NCBI GenBank assembly: GCA_963281255.1
Contig: OY725488.1
Span: 6,173,524-6,237,523, forward strand
DNA: 64,000 nucleotides
From: Aphrocallistes beatrix
Taxonomy: Eukaryota > Porifera > Hexactinellida > Sceptrulophora > Aphrocallistidae
Direction: 5' to 3'
Shown here piece by piece: positions 19,362 to 31,174 of the stretch. The position numbers were made by a program, and so were the translations under genes. Below the pieces are notes generated by a model. That model was not told the DNA's origin. It was given only the letters and a program-made list of their open reading frames with translations, and did not search any database. Within the stretch, counting starts at the first letter, position 1. Every line of letters starts with the position of its first letter.

Positions 19362-21619
19362 TATATATTAGAGCTCAATGGTCACAAGCTATCAACTCCC
19401 ACTATAAGGGATCCTAGAACCTACGTCTTGATTTTAACTTCGCACTCTAAGCTCTAATATGAATACCTATGGCATATTTGCTTATCAATACATGTTTGTT
19501 ATTGTTGTTATATTTTTATACATTTAGGCTGTCCCTTTAGAGCTGCATTATCGGTCTGTCGACCGACACTTTTATCAAATATCCTGCCGAATGCTAACAA
19601 ACTATATGTCAACTGATTTTGATAATGAGGCCCAAATTATTGCCAATTCTTTTATTAGAAACAGATATCTAGTGCAAATATATATGAATAATCCCACTAA
19701 TACGTGATATCAGCTGATTTGATTTCTAAATTAAGCGTTTGAAACAAAATTAGACTAAAAAATGGTTTAATTCAAACGTAAATAACAACAAAAAGTAAAC
19801 AATAGCATGGAAATAGAGTTCTAATAGAAATAGAATGGGGTAATAGGAATGTGTGAGAAAGAAGATTGATTGATGGAGTGAGAGTATTGTGTTTAGTGTC
19901 TAGAAAAGAGATAAAATAAATAATGAAATTAATTCAGTAAATACGACACAGAAAATTGAGATTGACAAGTAGTCAAACCAGATAAGCAATAACGAGGTAG
20001 CATAGCTGTTACAATTGTGTCACATGCTATTTTAAGGAACTAATGGAGTAGCCCATGGATATTGAGAACTCAGTTATTATAAGTGAGAACTTCACACATT
20101 GGATACACAAATAGGTGTCAAATATTTCCCCCTGTCCGCAGAGTTGCTGTGGGCGTTTGGGAATATTAGAGAAACATTACGTCGCTTTCTTGTTCTCTAC
20201 TAAGTATGCTGAATTGTCGTTTGTCTACGGTTAAATTAATGAAATCAGAACTGTAGCAGAAAATTTTGGTTCGTGATAAATATAATTTGTCCGTATTAAG
20301 TCAACTAATATGTAAGTTCAATTTGAATTCACAAAATTCGCATTACTAAATATTATTATACATACTTAAATAATCAACCAATTTCAGTCCAGGTCATTAA
20401 CAACAATGAAAGTGTGTTATACGTTATGATCAATCAATTCGATCTCTAAATAGCTGTATTCGATTATTTATATCAAATAGAATCGTGTGAATTGCATTAT
20501 AAAGTCTGATAATTGATTGGTTCTCTCATGTACCAATAAATTTCAATCACAAATAGTCCTTTTGAATATGCATAAGTCACTACGTTTGATTTCAATGTAT
20601 GTATTTGCATTATCAAAATTCGAATTTGATTGGTCAGCACATCTCGGCGAGGCTTGAATATTTTGCTTAGATCTTCGAACTCCCTTGTAGATTAATTATT
20701 TACCTGTGTGGCAAGTTTCACATTTCTAGCACCTGCCAGTTCATCAATCAACTTGCACAAACAAACACAAAAAAATTTGATTATGACTTGTTTGCGTGCA
20801 TTGAGTTAGGTATAATCGATATTCACCAATTATATTGAATTCTATTGTAAAATTAAAACCCTGCAATTTCATCGGGCAGCGCATTTTGTAACATTTTTAG
20901 TTGTATATAGGCATTGAGTTAAGTGTAATCCCTATTTATTAGTCAAAGCTAACTCAAAGCTAACTGTAATGTTAAATCCTTGGATTCTGATTGGTTAATA
21001 GGTGTTGACACCTTTTGTGGAAAGGTGTGAAAATATTTTATAATTTGGACCCAGGTTCAAATCTCCATCATACAGTATAAGGAATTTAGGGTCCAAATTT
21101 TGTGCCATTTGGTCCAATAGAATTTACAGGAGCGAACAGATGTACGTACGTACGTATGGACGGACATCGCATGCTGATCATGACATAAGGCATCTCCTAT
21201 ACTAGGAGCTGCACAGTTTTAATATATAAGATTTTCAAATTTCCGACATTTCTGGTTTATTTTAGCTAAATGCGTCTAGATAATGGCATAACATGTCACT
21301 TCAACATTTCACACCTCTCCACCAACCAATCATTTCCTGTCGCTAGTTCTTAGAATAAATCACATTCTATAGTTTCATATTCTAACACCTCTGCGATCGG
21401 AATTATTTAGTGTCGGTCTATTAGAATGAATACAAAGTACAGTTATGTGGGGAGAGGTGTGAAGTGGTGAGTGTCTCAGGAGTGGAAACACAAACTCAGT
21501 TAAGTGCACGTACAGTTGATTGTGAAACTGAAATGAATGATTAAACTTGTCAATAGTTAGTACTAAATTAAGCTTACCAACTGAAACAGTGGCATATTCT
21601 AAATTTAACTTATTATTAC
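19362..21619. other. AT-rich intergenic stretch
   Basis: I see no gene. At 20990-21235 a segment with an A-box-like TGGTTAATAGG and a B-box-like GGTTCAAATCTC, ending in AT-rich DNA, might be a tRNA-derived SINE, but only one copy is present here. A short (GTAC)n run is at about 21143. Confidence 0.5.
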
Positions 21620-23650
21620 CTAAACGAGGTCATGTTCTATACCATGCTGATCAGCCGTTTGCCAGAGGAGTTTGATAGGTTCAGTTTCTGGTTCAGAGAG
21701 TCCTTTCACAGACAGGAACTTCAGCTGTGTGAGGGTAGGAATCAAATTTGTGAGAGGAAGACAGGAATCAGAACTCAGTTTACAGTGGGATACTTGCAAA
21801 CGTCTAATGGTAGGATGGAAGAGGAGACCTCTACATAAACTCAACATTCCTGAATCAGAAAGGGAGACGAATAAGAAACGCAAATATAGTAAAGAGGTGA
21901 GACTGTGAACTGCCGAACACCAGAGAGTGATGTCATCACAACTTATGTGATCAAACGATAGTTCAAACTCGACTAAGTTAGTACAGGACTGCAAGCAACT
22001 GAGAAATCCATCGAAACGGTTGAATCCAATCTTCTCTATCGAATCGAATCTTAATACTTTGATTGAGTGTTTGTTTGAATGCAGCAGCTGTAGCAGCCTG
22101 TCTGGGAGGTTGATAGGAGTATCTTGATAACCTTGCATACGTAGGTACGAGAGAGTAGAAAGGGGACTTATGTGAGGTAGTATTCAGTAGAAGTTATTTG
22201 CATGCCATGTTATTTCTCTGAGGTTAGAGAGTGAAGGGAGTAGAGAGTACAGGTGTTGATGGTATTCAGTGGTAATGTCATAGAGGTGTAACCCATGGGT
22301 GTGTGTGGCAGAGGAGAGACTTAGTACTTCATATTCAGAGGTGTTAATGTGCCTATAATTCAAGTTATGACAAGTCGATATCTGATTGGTCAGCAGACTG
22401 AGAGTGTCAGGAGGGAATTTATTATAGTATAAACTCAGTCCAGAGAGAATTTGATTGGTTGAGCAGGTGGCTAAGGCTTTAACTGTTTTAGATTCAGTTT
22501 GCTTACACTGTTTCAGTTCTAAACTTAGCTTAGTAGTCAGCCGAGTGCGTTGGATGGCATTTGCATAGCTGAGAACTTCTGCGTCAGATTTCTCGACTAA
22601 CTTCAGTGCTACACAACTCACAGAGCATTGCTTAATAGACTCGAATAGATCGAAGAGTTGTTTCGGAGTGACGTAGCGAGAATCCACATAGATGTTCAAA
22701 ATGTGGCAGTGATTCGAGAAAACAGATCCACTCGTTAGGAGTCACTGCACTCTCAATGTAGAAGCAGACTGAGTTAGGAAGAAAACGTCTGCACACTTGG
22801 AAGAAATTAGGAATAGAATCGCAATCAGATTCAGACAACATTGCACTTAGTTGAAAGAACCTTTCAGTAAATTCCTCCCAGCCTGTGCATTGAAATAAAG
22901 CAGAGCCATCATATTTGAGTTGAACACACTCGGGGAGATGGTGAAAGGAAAAAGTACGAGGTGTCATATGTTTATAGAGGAGGTAAAACACATTCATTGA
23001 CTTGTCGGATAACAGTCCACACAAGAATCTCACTACCATACGGAACAATCAGAAAACGTCGTTCGTATGCACGATAAACCGAACAGACAGACACTGATCG
23101 CGCCAACTGGTGCTCTTCAGCCAGATGGCACCAATGAACTCTTGGATTGTCAAATGAGCGAATGCCCCACCTTCGTGAAAATACCCATTTTATCCACTTT
23201 TACATATTCCTGCACTAGACCCAGACACTCACTCGACTTTAACACCTTGCCAACTCGCAACGGTACTTTTTTATCAGAGATCATCTCCCTAAAGGCCACG
23301 CCCTGGTACGCGATAAACCCGATTGAGTGGAGACACTCTAAAACGTTGCTGTCCAATTCGGATAGTTCGCTCACTTTCGACAATTCTTCCAGTCGCATTC
23401 GTGTCAGGTACAGAGTCAGTTCGTAGTACAGCTTTGTCAGGGTGTGGATGCGAGCACCGTCTTCACTTTTCAGGAGGGCAGCGAACAGGGATGCGTTCAC
23501 TGGGATTAGTGACAGTTGCTTAATCTCATCGAATCTGTCAAGGAGACGTGTGCATCGCTTCAGTATGGCTTCATCATCGAATTGTTTCTCGAAGTACAGG
23601 TCTCTTTGTGCAGGAGAGAATCCCAGCACATGATTCGTTACTTAATTAAT
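21620..23650 (-). pseudogene. NACHT-LRR (NLR) protein, 5'-truncated and broken
   Basis: Translating downward from about 23645 gives the C-terminal part of a NACHT domain (LGFSPAQRDLYFEKQF, LIPVNASLFAALL, HTLTKLYYELTLYL). After a frameshift near 23155 comes HLTIQEFIGAIWL. An in-frame TGA near 23057 follows, then MVVRFLCGLL. A second frameshift near 22695 leads into leucine-rich repeats (TTKLSLELKQCK, LSGLSLYYNKFPPDTLSLL), with an in-frame TGA at 22184, ending at 21620. The P-loop half of NACHT and any effector domain are missing; a stop precedes the NACHT remnant. NLRs are immune-type ATPases in animals. This copy cannot make the full protein unless it is misassembled. Confidence 0.82.
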
Positions 23651-23730
23651 GATGAGTTTCATTTTGAATTGATCGAACGCAGTGAATTGCAGATATTCAT
23701 ATGTACATCTGCAAATTGTGGCACCTTCAG

Positions 23731-23875
23731 CAGAGGCGTAACTAGAACTCCAAAGCGAGGAGTGAGCAGGAGGCAGATGTCTCAATGGTTAGGTCTCTGC
23801 CTTGGCCTGGAGCCCACTGCCAGAAATAGCGAGAAGGCAACTGCCTCCTCTGCTTCAATGGTAGTTACGCCCCCG
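23731..23875. mobile_element. Small hAT-like MITE
   Basis: CAGAGGCGTAACTAGAA at the left and GGTAGTTACGCCCCCG at the right form a TIR of about 14 bp with mismatches around 145 bp. The ends resemble the hAT MITE at 2475. No clean target duplication is visible. Confidence 0.5.
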
Positions 23876-24289
23876 CCTTGTGAAATTTTACTAGATAAAA
23901 CGTGCTTACATTATTCAAGTATCTTACTAACAAGATTATATATAGGCTATGGATGGCAGATTGTAAGTGATGAACCTGGTCCTGACTGAAATATGGATTT
24001 GTTATTTGCCCAACTCACCGAAGAAAAAGTTGCAAATTTTTCTCAAATTCTGGGAGGGAGAATTCGAATGCACTGAACTCTTCGGAATTGAAATGTGGAT
24101 CAGTGGGCATTTTATAGTACATACTTAAGTATAATTGTTTGCTGGTCAACAACAACACATGTGCTATGTTGTGTGGGAACAAACATGTCTAGTACGTAAA
24201 TAGTATAAGAGGGACATCAATTGGTGAGGAAGGACAGTTCTTTATCCTTTTGGAGTTAAAAAAATCATATCTCAGTACACTGGTGGTTG

Positions 24290-24710
24290 TTTGTTAGCTT
24301 ACGGTTTGAATGGCACTTTTATCCAACAGATAGGAAAAAGATTTCAAATCTCAGTTCGGACACGGAGTATTACTGAAGTATCCTACTGGCATAAAACTAA
24401 CCAGTGAGTTCATGTATGTACTGAGTTACACCAAACCTTTCCTCTATTCCTTCAAACATGGCCTAGCTCAGGTACATAGTCCTGTCCTCACTTCTATTTC
24501 CAAACATTTGTTGCAACCTTGGCAATTTTGTATATATTGTGCTAGTAATTCTATTATATCAGATTACAGACAGAATACTGTAATAATATTCAATCATTGA
24601 GGAGATTTAGTTAATAGATTCATGAATAGCGAATCGTACTGAAACCGTTTGGTATTAGATGCGAGAGGGAGAATTATTATAGTAGGTCACAACCACCGTC
24701 TTCTGATATT
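24290..24710 (+). pseudogene. NHL-repeat protein C-terminal half, decayed (copy 2)
   Basis: The sequence parallels 15300-15860 (GGTTGTTTGTTAGCTTACGG, then HGVLLKYPTGIKL-like codons, then the final ARGRIII motif and LLIF stop). It has lost the segment encoding most of one blade and carries more frameshifts. The downstream ATTGAAAATTGATTG flank also matches copy 1. Confidence 0.6.
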
Positions 24711-24894
24711 TTAACACTGATTGAAAATTGATTGTGATACTTTGTCCTTTATTTCTACAAGTAGGTTGATCCTTGGATGATCTGATTTATTTTTCTAGCT
24801 CTAATTTTAAAAATAAACAATAAAATTCAAATCTGTCAAAAATATAGTCAAATATGAGCAAATACTTTTGTAACTCAAAATATCATGAGTCATT

Positions 24895-24935
24895 ACAGGG
24901 TGACTAATAAGTTCTGATACAAGCTTAATTAGGTA
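24895..24935 (+). repeat. Solitary mariner-like terminus
   Basis: TACAGGGTGACTAATAAGTT resembles the ends of the 1650-6393 element (CAGGGTGGCCCATAAGTTCT) preceded by TA. I see no partner end nearby. Confidence 0.4.
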
Positions 24936-25039
24936 TAATTTCTTATACTAAAAAGATCTTATTTATTATGGTCTTTAGATATTGTAATTCGAATACTTTC
25001 AATGATTTTAGAAGATTTTTCTATTCTAATATTTAGAAA

Positions 25040-25579
25040 TCCTTACTATTAAAACTCGATTAATGTGTATATACGTATATATATATCTGTAACGAATTGA
25101 TTGAAGAAACTGCCAGGCACAGAAAGCTGATTTTTGGCATGTGGGAGTCCTTTGGCTATGGCTCCACTAAGTTCTGAGCTCAGAGCAAAATGTGACTCAT
25201 CATGGAATTATGACGTCATTGTCACATTTTTAAAAATTAAGCAATACAGTTATTCAAGGATAACTCAACCATTATAGGAGATAGAAGGCTGAAATTTAAA
25301 TAGAATCTGTATACTAATATGCATCACATATGATGCAACTATCATAAAAAAATGATGACTTATCACTTTGTTATGACGTCATCATTACTCATCAAAAATT
25401 TTAAAAATTGATAAATTTGGTGATTTTTGTGCAATATAGATTATAACAGTAGGGCAGACGTATTTAGAGATGTTATCTCCCTTATAATTAACCAATGTGA
25501 CCCCAGGCGACCGAAGGGAGCCTCCGGCGGATACAAAGTGTCCGCCAGCCGCGCAGCGCAAGCAAGCGAGGCGCGGTTG
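25040..25579 (+). repeat. (TA)n repeat family, copy D with outer motif
   Basis: The outer motif TCCTTACTATTAAAACTCGA at 25040 is followed by a TA tract and the unit at 25089-25579. The interior contains TGACGTCATTGTCAC and TATGACGTCATCATTACTC, CRE-like motifs shared by several copies. Confidence 0.85.
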
Positions 25580-25589
25580 TAACTTATAA

Positions 25590-25778
25590 TCCGACATTAT
25601 TTGATAGACGAAAAAATTGTCGGATTATACAGGTCGAATTTGCATTACTGGAAAATGATTAAATTGTCGGATTCCGGAATAGCGAGGTGTCGGATTATAG
25701 AGGTTGTTTTCTATATAAAAACGATCCGTGAACATAAATAATGTCGGATTACAGAGGTGTCGGATTACGGAGGTTCCA

Positions 25779-25783
<5 letters not shown>
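25590..25783. mobile_element. Pogo/Tigger-like MITE remnant
   Basis: Five or so phrases of TGTCGGATTA(C/T)-GAGGT precede a right end GGAGGTTCCACTG followed by TATA. The left end has been lost at the junction with copy D. It lies between copies D and E, next to the TA tract. Confidence 0.5.
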
Positions 25784-25810
<27 letters not shown>

Positions 25811-25813
<3 letters not shown>

Positions 25814-26343
25814 ACAAATTGATTGAAGAAACTGCCAGGCGTAGAAAGCTGATTTTTGGCATGTGGGAGTCTTTTGGCTATGGCTCCACCAAGTTCTGAG
25901 CTCAGACGAGAATGTCGACTCATCATGGAATTATGACGTCATTGTCACATTTTTAAAAGTTAAGCAATACAGTTATTTGAGCATATCTCAGCCATTATAG
26001 GAGATAGAAGGCTGAAATTTTAATAGATTATGTAAATTAATATACCACACATCTGACCCAACTATAATTTAAAAAATCATGACTCATCACTCTGTTATGA
26101 CGTCATCATTACGCATCAAAATTCTAAAATTGACAAATCTGGTATTTTTTGTGCGATATCGATTATAGCACTATGACAGACGTATTTAGAGATGTTATCT
26201 CCCATTTAATTAATCAATGGTGACCACAGGCGCCCAAAGGGCGCCTCCGACGGCTACAAAGTGTCCGCCAGCCGCGCAGCGCAAGCAAGCGAAGCGCGCT
26301 TGTATATATATATATACACATTAATCGAGTTTTAATAGTAAGG
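25811..26343 (+). repeat. (TA)n repeat family, copy E with inverted outer motif
   Basis: The unit at 25811-26302 ends GAAGCGCGCTTG, then a TA tract, then the complement of the outer motif (ATTAATCGAGTTTTAATAGT) at 26320-26343. With copy D's outer motif at 25040, the pair D-E is bracketed by inverted copies of the same motif. Confidence 0.85.
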
Positions 26344-26349
26344 ATATAT

Positions 26350-26908
26350 CATAGCCTACTGTATATAAGGCCTCACAGTAACTTGCGGATTTGGGACTAG
26401 GGATGCGGTAGAAGATGGTTGAACTAATACATGAGCTGCCTTAAATCATTAACAAAGCACAATAGAGCTTAGGAATGTATTACCAGCATATATAAATATG
26501 GTGTCAAAGTACCCATATCCGTTGTAAAATTTTTCACATAGAACTGAGATGTGAATGAGATTCCATGAAAAAATTCCAAATTTTTCATGTTAACTCATTC
26601 ACATCTCACTTCTATGTGAAAAATTTTATAATAAAAACACTTAGAAGTGCCCCTAAACGGCCTCTGAAAATCACCATATTTGTCACAAATATAACCTATT
26701 GCGCAACAATATGGTGACTAATCTAAATTTTAACAACGGATATGGGTACTTTGACACCATATTTATATATGCTGGTAATACATCCTAAGCTCTATTGTGC
26801 TTTGTTAATGATTTAAGGCAGCTCATAGAATCAGTTCAACCATCTTCTACCGCATCCCTAGTCCCAAATCCGCAAGTTACTGTGAGGCCTTATATACAGT
26901 AGGTTATG
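26350..26908. repeat. Long foldback element, copy 2
   Basis: It starts CATAGCCTACTGTATATAAG and ends with the near-complement at 26908. Arms of about 210-280 bp meet near 26560, so this is a deletion version of the 3463-4543 element. It is wedged between TA tracts of copies E and F. Confidence 0.85.
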
Positions 26909-26933
26909 GATATATATATATATATATATATCT

Positions 26934-27285
26934 GTAACGAATTGATTGAAGAAACTGCCAGGCGCAGAAAGCTGATTTTTGGCATGTAGGAGTCTTTTGG
27001 CTATGGCTCCACTAAGTTCTGACTTTAATAGAATTTGTATATTCATATATCTCAAATGTGATAAAACTTTCATCAAAAAATGATTACTTATCACTCTGTT
27101 ATGACGTCATCATTACTCATGAAAAGTTGAAAAGTTGACAAATTTAATTATCTTTCGAGTGATATCGATTATAACAGTAAGACAGACGTATTTAGAGATG
27201 TTATATACCTTATAATTCATCAATGTGAGCCTAGGCGCCTAAAGGGCTCCTCTGACGGACGCAAAGTGTCCGTCAGCCGCGCTTG
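26934..27285 (+). repeat. (TA)n repeat family, copy F (internal deletion)
   Basis: GTAACGAATTGATTGAAG at 26934 runs to CGTCAGCCGCGCTTG at 27285. About 100 bp after ACTAAGTTCTGA are missing, joining directly to the CTTTAATAGAATTTG segment. Confidence 0.8.
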
Positions 27286-28066
27286 TTTTAAAATAATTAT
27301 CAATTAATTTTTATAGCCATTATTGATCATATGACTTTTGGGGCATATAATAGTGATTTTTAGTTTCCAATGGGATTACAAAGAGAGATGAGTATGAGTT
27401 TGTTTATATGGGATTCGGAGGGGAAATCTTTTTGAAAATTCCTACCTAAGATCCAAGAATTCCCCGTTTGTAGAGGTTTATTTTTGTGGGGATAAAATTT
27501 CGCAGGAAAAGTGCCACCCCGACTCCCCGTTTGGCTGCTCATTTGTATGAGACTAGGAATTTAGTGCTTTTTTTCATCCCATTTCCAGGGGCTCCCCGTT
27601 TCTACAGGACCCGTTTGTGGAGGTTCTACTGTACCATAATTCCTCGCCTTTTTTCGGGACTAATTCAGGGTGAAAGTAGCGTCTAGGAGTGTTTCAGTGA
27701 ATCACTATAATTAATGTAGAAATGAAATTAAGAGTTGGATTTTAATAAATGAGGTCTCGTATAAAGCAACCAGCTCTTTTTTCTAGCTCAAATAAACAGC
27801 GGAGGTAACGTTTAAACGAAGCCTTTATTATAATCTCTCATTCCCTCAAACCTCGATGAATATGGAATTATATAATATTACTGTAGATGATACGAAACAA
27901 CAAAATAATACAACTATAGAACCTAGCAATGCTTCCTACTTAGCCAGAGAGTTAGGACAAATTACACAATGAAGGAGCTGCCTCTAATGTAGTTAGTAAT
28001 ATATGATACATATAACAACTCTGTCACTAATGATGAGATAATACAGTCAGTTTATGCATGTCTCAC
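27286..28066. other. Intergenic with a pogo-like right end
   Basis: CCCCGTTT-containing phrases recur (27463, 27521, 27594), and the segment ends GTGGAGGTTCTACTG followed by TA at about 27632, like Tigger/pogo termini. No left end is obvious. A TTTATT at 27821-27826 may be the poly(A) signal of the minus-strand ATP6V0D gene. Confidence 0.45.
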
Positions 28067-29122
28067 TCAGAACAAAGGGATGTAGTTGTGTATCTTAGCT
28101 CTGTGCTGCTGAGAGATGCACTCGGATATCCAGACGATGTTCCTCTGCTCCTGCTCCTTCATCCTCACGAAGGAGTAGAACACACCGAAGTGGAACTGCT
28201 GCATGAATGAGAGCTTGTGCAGCTCCACCTCAAACTCAAAAAACCTGTCTTCCAAAGTTTTCCCATCCGGTCCTCCTACTCCGTCGAATATCTTCCGATA
28301 GTCCGAGTAGTAGGCCGCCACCTGCCGGACCTGATCTTGGTCCTCTGCTTCGGCTAGCTTAGTCAGACCTTCGGGGTACAGCTGACCACACTTGGGGAAG
28401 AGATTTCGCTTGTCATCTCTTGTTAATTCAGTTCCGAATGAATTGATCGTAATCATGAAAGCACGGCGATCAGCTTCGAACTGTAGGATCCTGCACATGG
28501 TGTCAGCCGTGATGCCACCTATCTGTATGCAGAAGTCATAGAAACTCTCTAAGTAGGCCTTGTAGAGAGTATTCCTGATAATCTCGATGTTCATCTCGTC
28601 TAGATCCTGCTCACTGAGGCAATCCTTGAAGTAAGGTCCGAGGGGACTGTCTACCAGAACTGCGTTATAAAGCTCCGCTGTGTTGGTAACGATGGTGATG
28701 GTTGGGAGTTCCTCGAAGCTGCCGAGGGGATGACACTTCGGCATCAGCTCGTCGAGACTGCGTGCGTGGAGAGTGCCTGATATCAGTAGGATGATGTTAT
28801 CTATCATGTAGCTGTATGTGATGAAGTCAAGGAACTTGGTAAGCGGGTTAAATGAATGGTTCTGCATGTGAGTGAACTCAATGATCAGTCGCTCTCTCAG
28901 ACGCTCCTCAATCGTGGCAACCTCAATAGGCGACGCTTCGTTCTGGAGAAAATTCCCATAGTCTGTGCCCTGGAGATGTAGCTTGAGGTCCTCTAGAGTC
29001 TCGCACTGAGTGAGGTTTGTGTAGTCAAACTCCTTTAGCAAACCAGACTTGAATCCTCTGACCAGACCTTCCAAGTACCCATGATCCACGTTGAAAATAA
29101 ACTCATTACTGGCAATCGACAT
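28067..29122 (-). CDS. ATP6V0D: V-type proton ATPase subunit d
   Basis: The central-stalk-connecting subunit of the V0 sector couples ATP hydrolysis to proton pumping in endomembranes. From ATG 29122 the protein has 351 residues, the same as human ATP6V0D1. The conserved order is [32 protein letters not shown], [50 protein letters not shown], and NYIPLF at the C-terminus. An in-frame ATG at 29164 would add 14 residues with no family counterpart, so I prefer 29122. The gene is single-exon. Confidence 0.95.
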   Translation of the reverse strand: MSIASNEFIFNVDHGYLEGLVRGFKSGLLKEFDYTNLTQCETLEDLKLHLQGTDYGNFLQNEASPIEVATIEERLRERLIIEFTHMQNHSFNPLTKFLDFITYSYMIDNIILLISGTLHARSLDELMPKCHPLGSFEELPTITIVTNTAELYNAVLVDSPLGPYFKDCLSEQDLDEMNIEIIRNTLYKAYLESFYDFCIQIGGITADTMCRILQFEADRRAFMITINSFGTELTRDDKRNLFPKCGQLYPEGLTKLAEAEDQDQVRQVAAYYSDYRKIFDGVGGPDGKTLEDRFFEFEVELHKLSFMQQFHFGVFYSFVRMKEQEQRNIVWISECISQQHRAKIHNYIPLF

Positions 29123-29164
29123 AGCTAGATTATTCGAAACTATATTCAAATCAGATAAGAACAT

Positions 29165-30945
29165 TCATTTATACATTTATAAATTTACAGATGTATGGCA
29201 AGGAGGGCCGTCAATCATCTATAAATGAAATGTAAAAGCCAAAGTCCCTCACATTTCCCTTCTAGAGCTTCTTGGCTGCACAGGGGAGTCCGGGGCTATT
29301 TTCAATGATAGGTCACATTAAAAACACTTGGAGAGCAGAAACTGAGAGTACGTTTTAACATTTTCGGATATATGATACTTATCTGTCGGTAAGGAAAAGT
29401 TTGGATACGCTCGTAACTGCTGAGAACTGCTTTTTATATCTTGTTCTATAATATACTACGCACTTGTTTGTTTGTGATAGGTTTATAATACAATGTTGGT
29501 ACTCATGAATTGTTCCAAATCGTTTTGTCTGAAAAAGCCTAATAGTAAACACAAATTTCAATATTTAGTTGTTGAGAGGATAAGGATGGTTGGATTGCAT
29601 CTAATTTCTGTATAGCCTGATGCCTATAAGATGTGAGATTGTGTACCAATGTATTACAACTGAACCAGCCTGCAATACAGGCTTATGGCCTCCTCGACAT
29701 TATTCTTCATGGTTTCATTGTTTATTAAGAATGGAAATAAAATGAAAGTTTCAATTAAGCGACTAATAAGCATTTCTCCTCCAAGGATACCTCCTACAGC
29801 TTGCCAGGGTTTATTAAAAGCACGAACCGTTCGGAGTCGGTCGTTTTCGGGACCTCTCAATGAGATGAACTACAAGACCAGATCCAGGGATTTAAAAATA
29901 TCGGAAAATTAGTGTACTTATGTCCGAACCGTATTTATGGTCGGTAGTACTCGGTACAGTAATGCTAGGTGCTTTCAGCAATGGGAAGTTAGTCGATGAA
30001 CAAGAGGTCCGAACACCCTGGATCTGTCTATGAATGAATGTAGCATTTGGCAAGTTAAATAAATTCTACATTATTTCAAGCAGGACAAATTACTTATATC
30101 GAACGCAATACTTGTATAGTTGAAAGCATAACAATAACTACCGACTGAAAGCACAAATTTGTCTCTAAATATTTTCATTATACTCTACACCCCACCCATG
30201 CAGGCCAAAGTATTAAAAGAAGCTATTTAGTGTTTTCTTTTTCTTTATTTAGTGATAATATTTACACAGTTAATATAATGTTAAGAGTTTAAGACTCCTG
30301 CAACATTGAAACATGCAATAACTAAATTAAGGCTAGAAATCATGAATATACAGGATAAGAGCATAGGTAGAAGAGAGGAAGGGTCTGAGGCTATGTACAA
30401 TCTTCTTCAACTAGTAGTAAATAAGAGATTCGACTGGCTGTGAGAGTCAGCTTGGGTAAGGAAACAAAGAAGACGAACAAACGGAACAAACATACAAACA
30501 AACAAACAAATTGAAAAAGACGCTGCAATAGTATAAAGATGTAGATGTAAATGTATAATATCGAAATGCGAGAACAAGCTTTGCAAAAAATATACAAGCA
30601 TATGATACATAAAAACTGTAGTAGTACTTGTCTTAGCTAGCTGTCTCATTTGGCCTGCAATATCTACACAATGCAGGCGACTATACACACGGCAACGGCT
30701 AGACTTCTGTACAAAGTCGGGTCCACTCCTGAGAGGCAGTGTCTAGGCGATGATCTATGATGGAGACGTGTGAATATGTCATGTAAGTAATAGCATCATT
30801 AATTCTAAATTATACTAAACATTTGGAACGACCATGAACATTGTCGAGGGCTAAAATTGTATACGAGATCGAAGCGGCCGAGCCTGTAGCTAGTGTAGTT
30901 AATCTGCTGCAGTTGCTTCTTAGATTACATGTCATATAATACAAC
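29165..30945. other. Intergenic stretch without a supported gene
   Basis: Open frames on both strands at about 29654-29912 and on the minus strand at 30391-30688 have biased composition and no domain I recognise. The latter could be 3' UTR of the minus-strand gene at 31175-34797, with a TTTATT poly(A) signal at about 30243. Confidence 0.45.
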
Positions 30946-31103
30946 CAGGGCAGGCGCCACCGGGGGTGTCCTGGGTGTCCAGACACCCACTGCATCCTGT
31001 TTTATCATATTGTACAATATATATCCCTCCATAAATGGACACCCACTTTCAGAGAAATCCCTCTTAGGACACCCACTGCCGATAAAACATGGCGCCGGCC
31101 ATG
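30946..31103. mobile_element. Small hAT-like MITE
   Basis: CAGGGCAGGCGCCACC at the left and TGGCGCCGGCCATG at the right form an imperfect TIR. ACAAC is repeated at both flanks (30941-30945, 31104-31108). The interior repeats GGACACCCACT-type phrases three times. Confidence 0.45.
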
Positions 31104-31174
31104 ACAACTCTACTCTATCTAGCTAGTATCGATACTTAGGCTGGCAGTACTAATAGTGTGTGTGTAATGTAGAG

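Noticed and set aside
20990..21235. tRNA gene or SINE with A-box and B-box-like motifs
   Set aside because: No cloverleaf can be drawn by eye and only one copy is visible.
29123..29164. Upstream in-frame ATG of ATP6V0D
   Set aside because: Would add 14 residues not found in the family; the ATG at 29122 gives the usual 351-residue length.
29654..29912. Open frames on both strands suggesting a small gene
   Set aside because: Neither frame has a recognisable domain or splice context; the two simply overlap.
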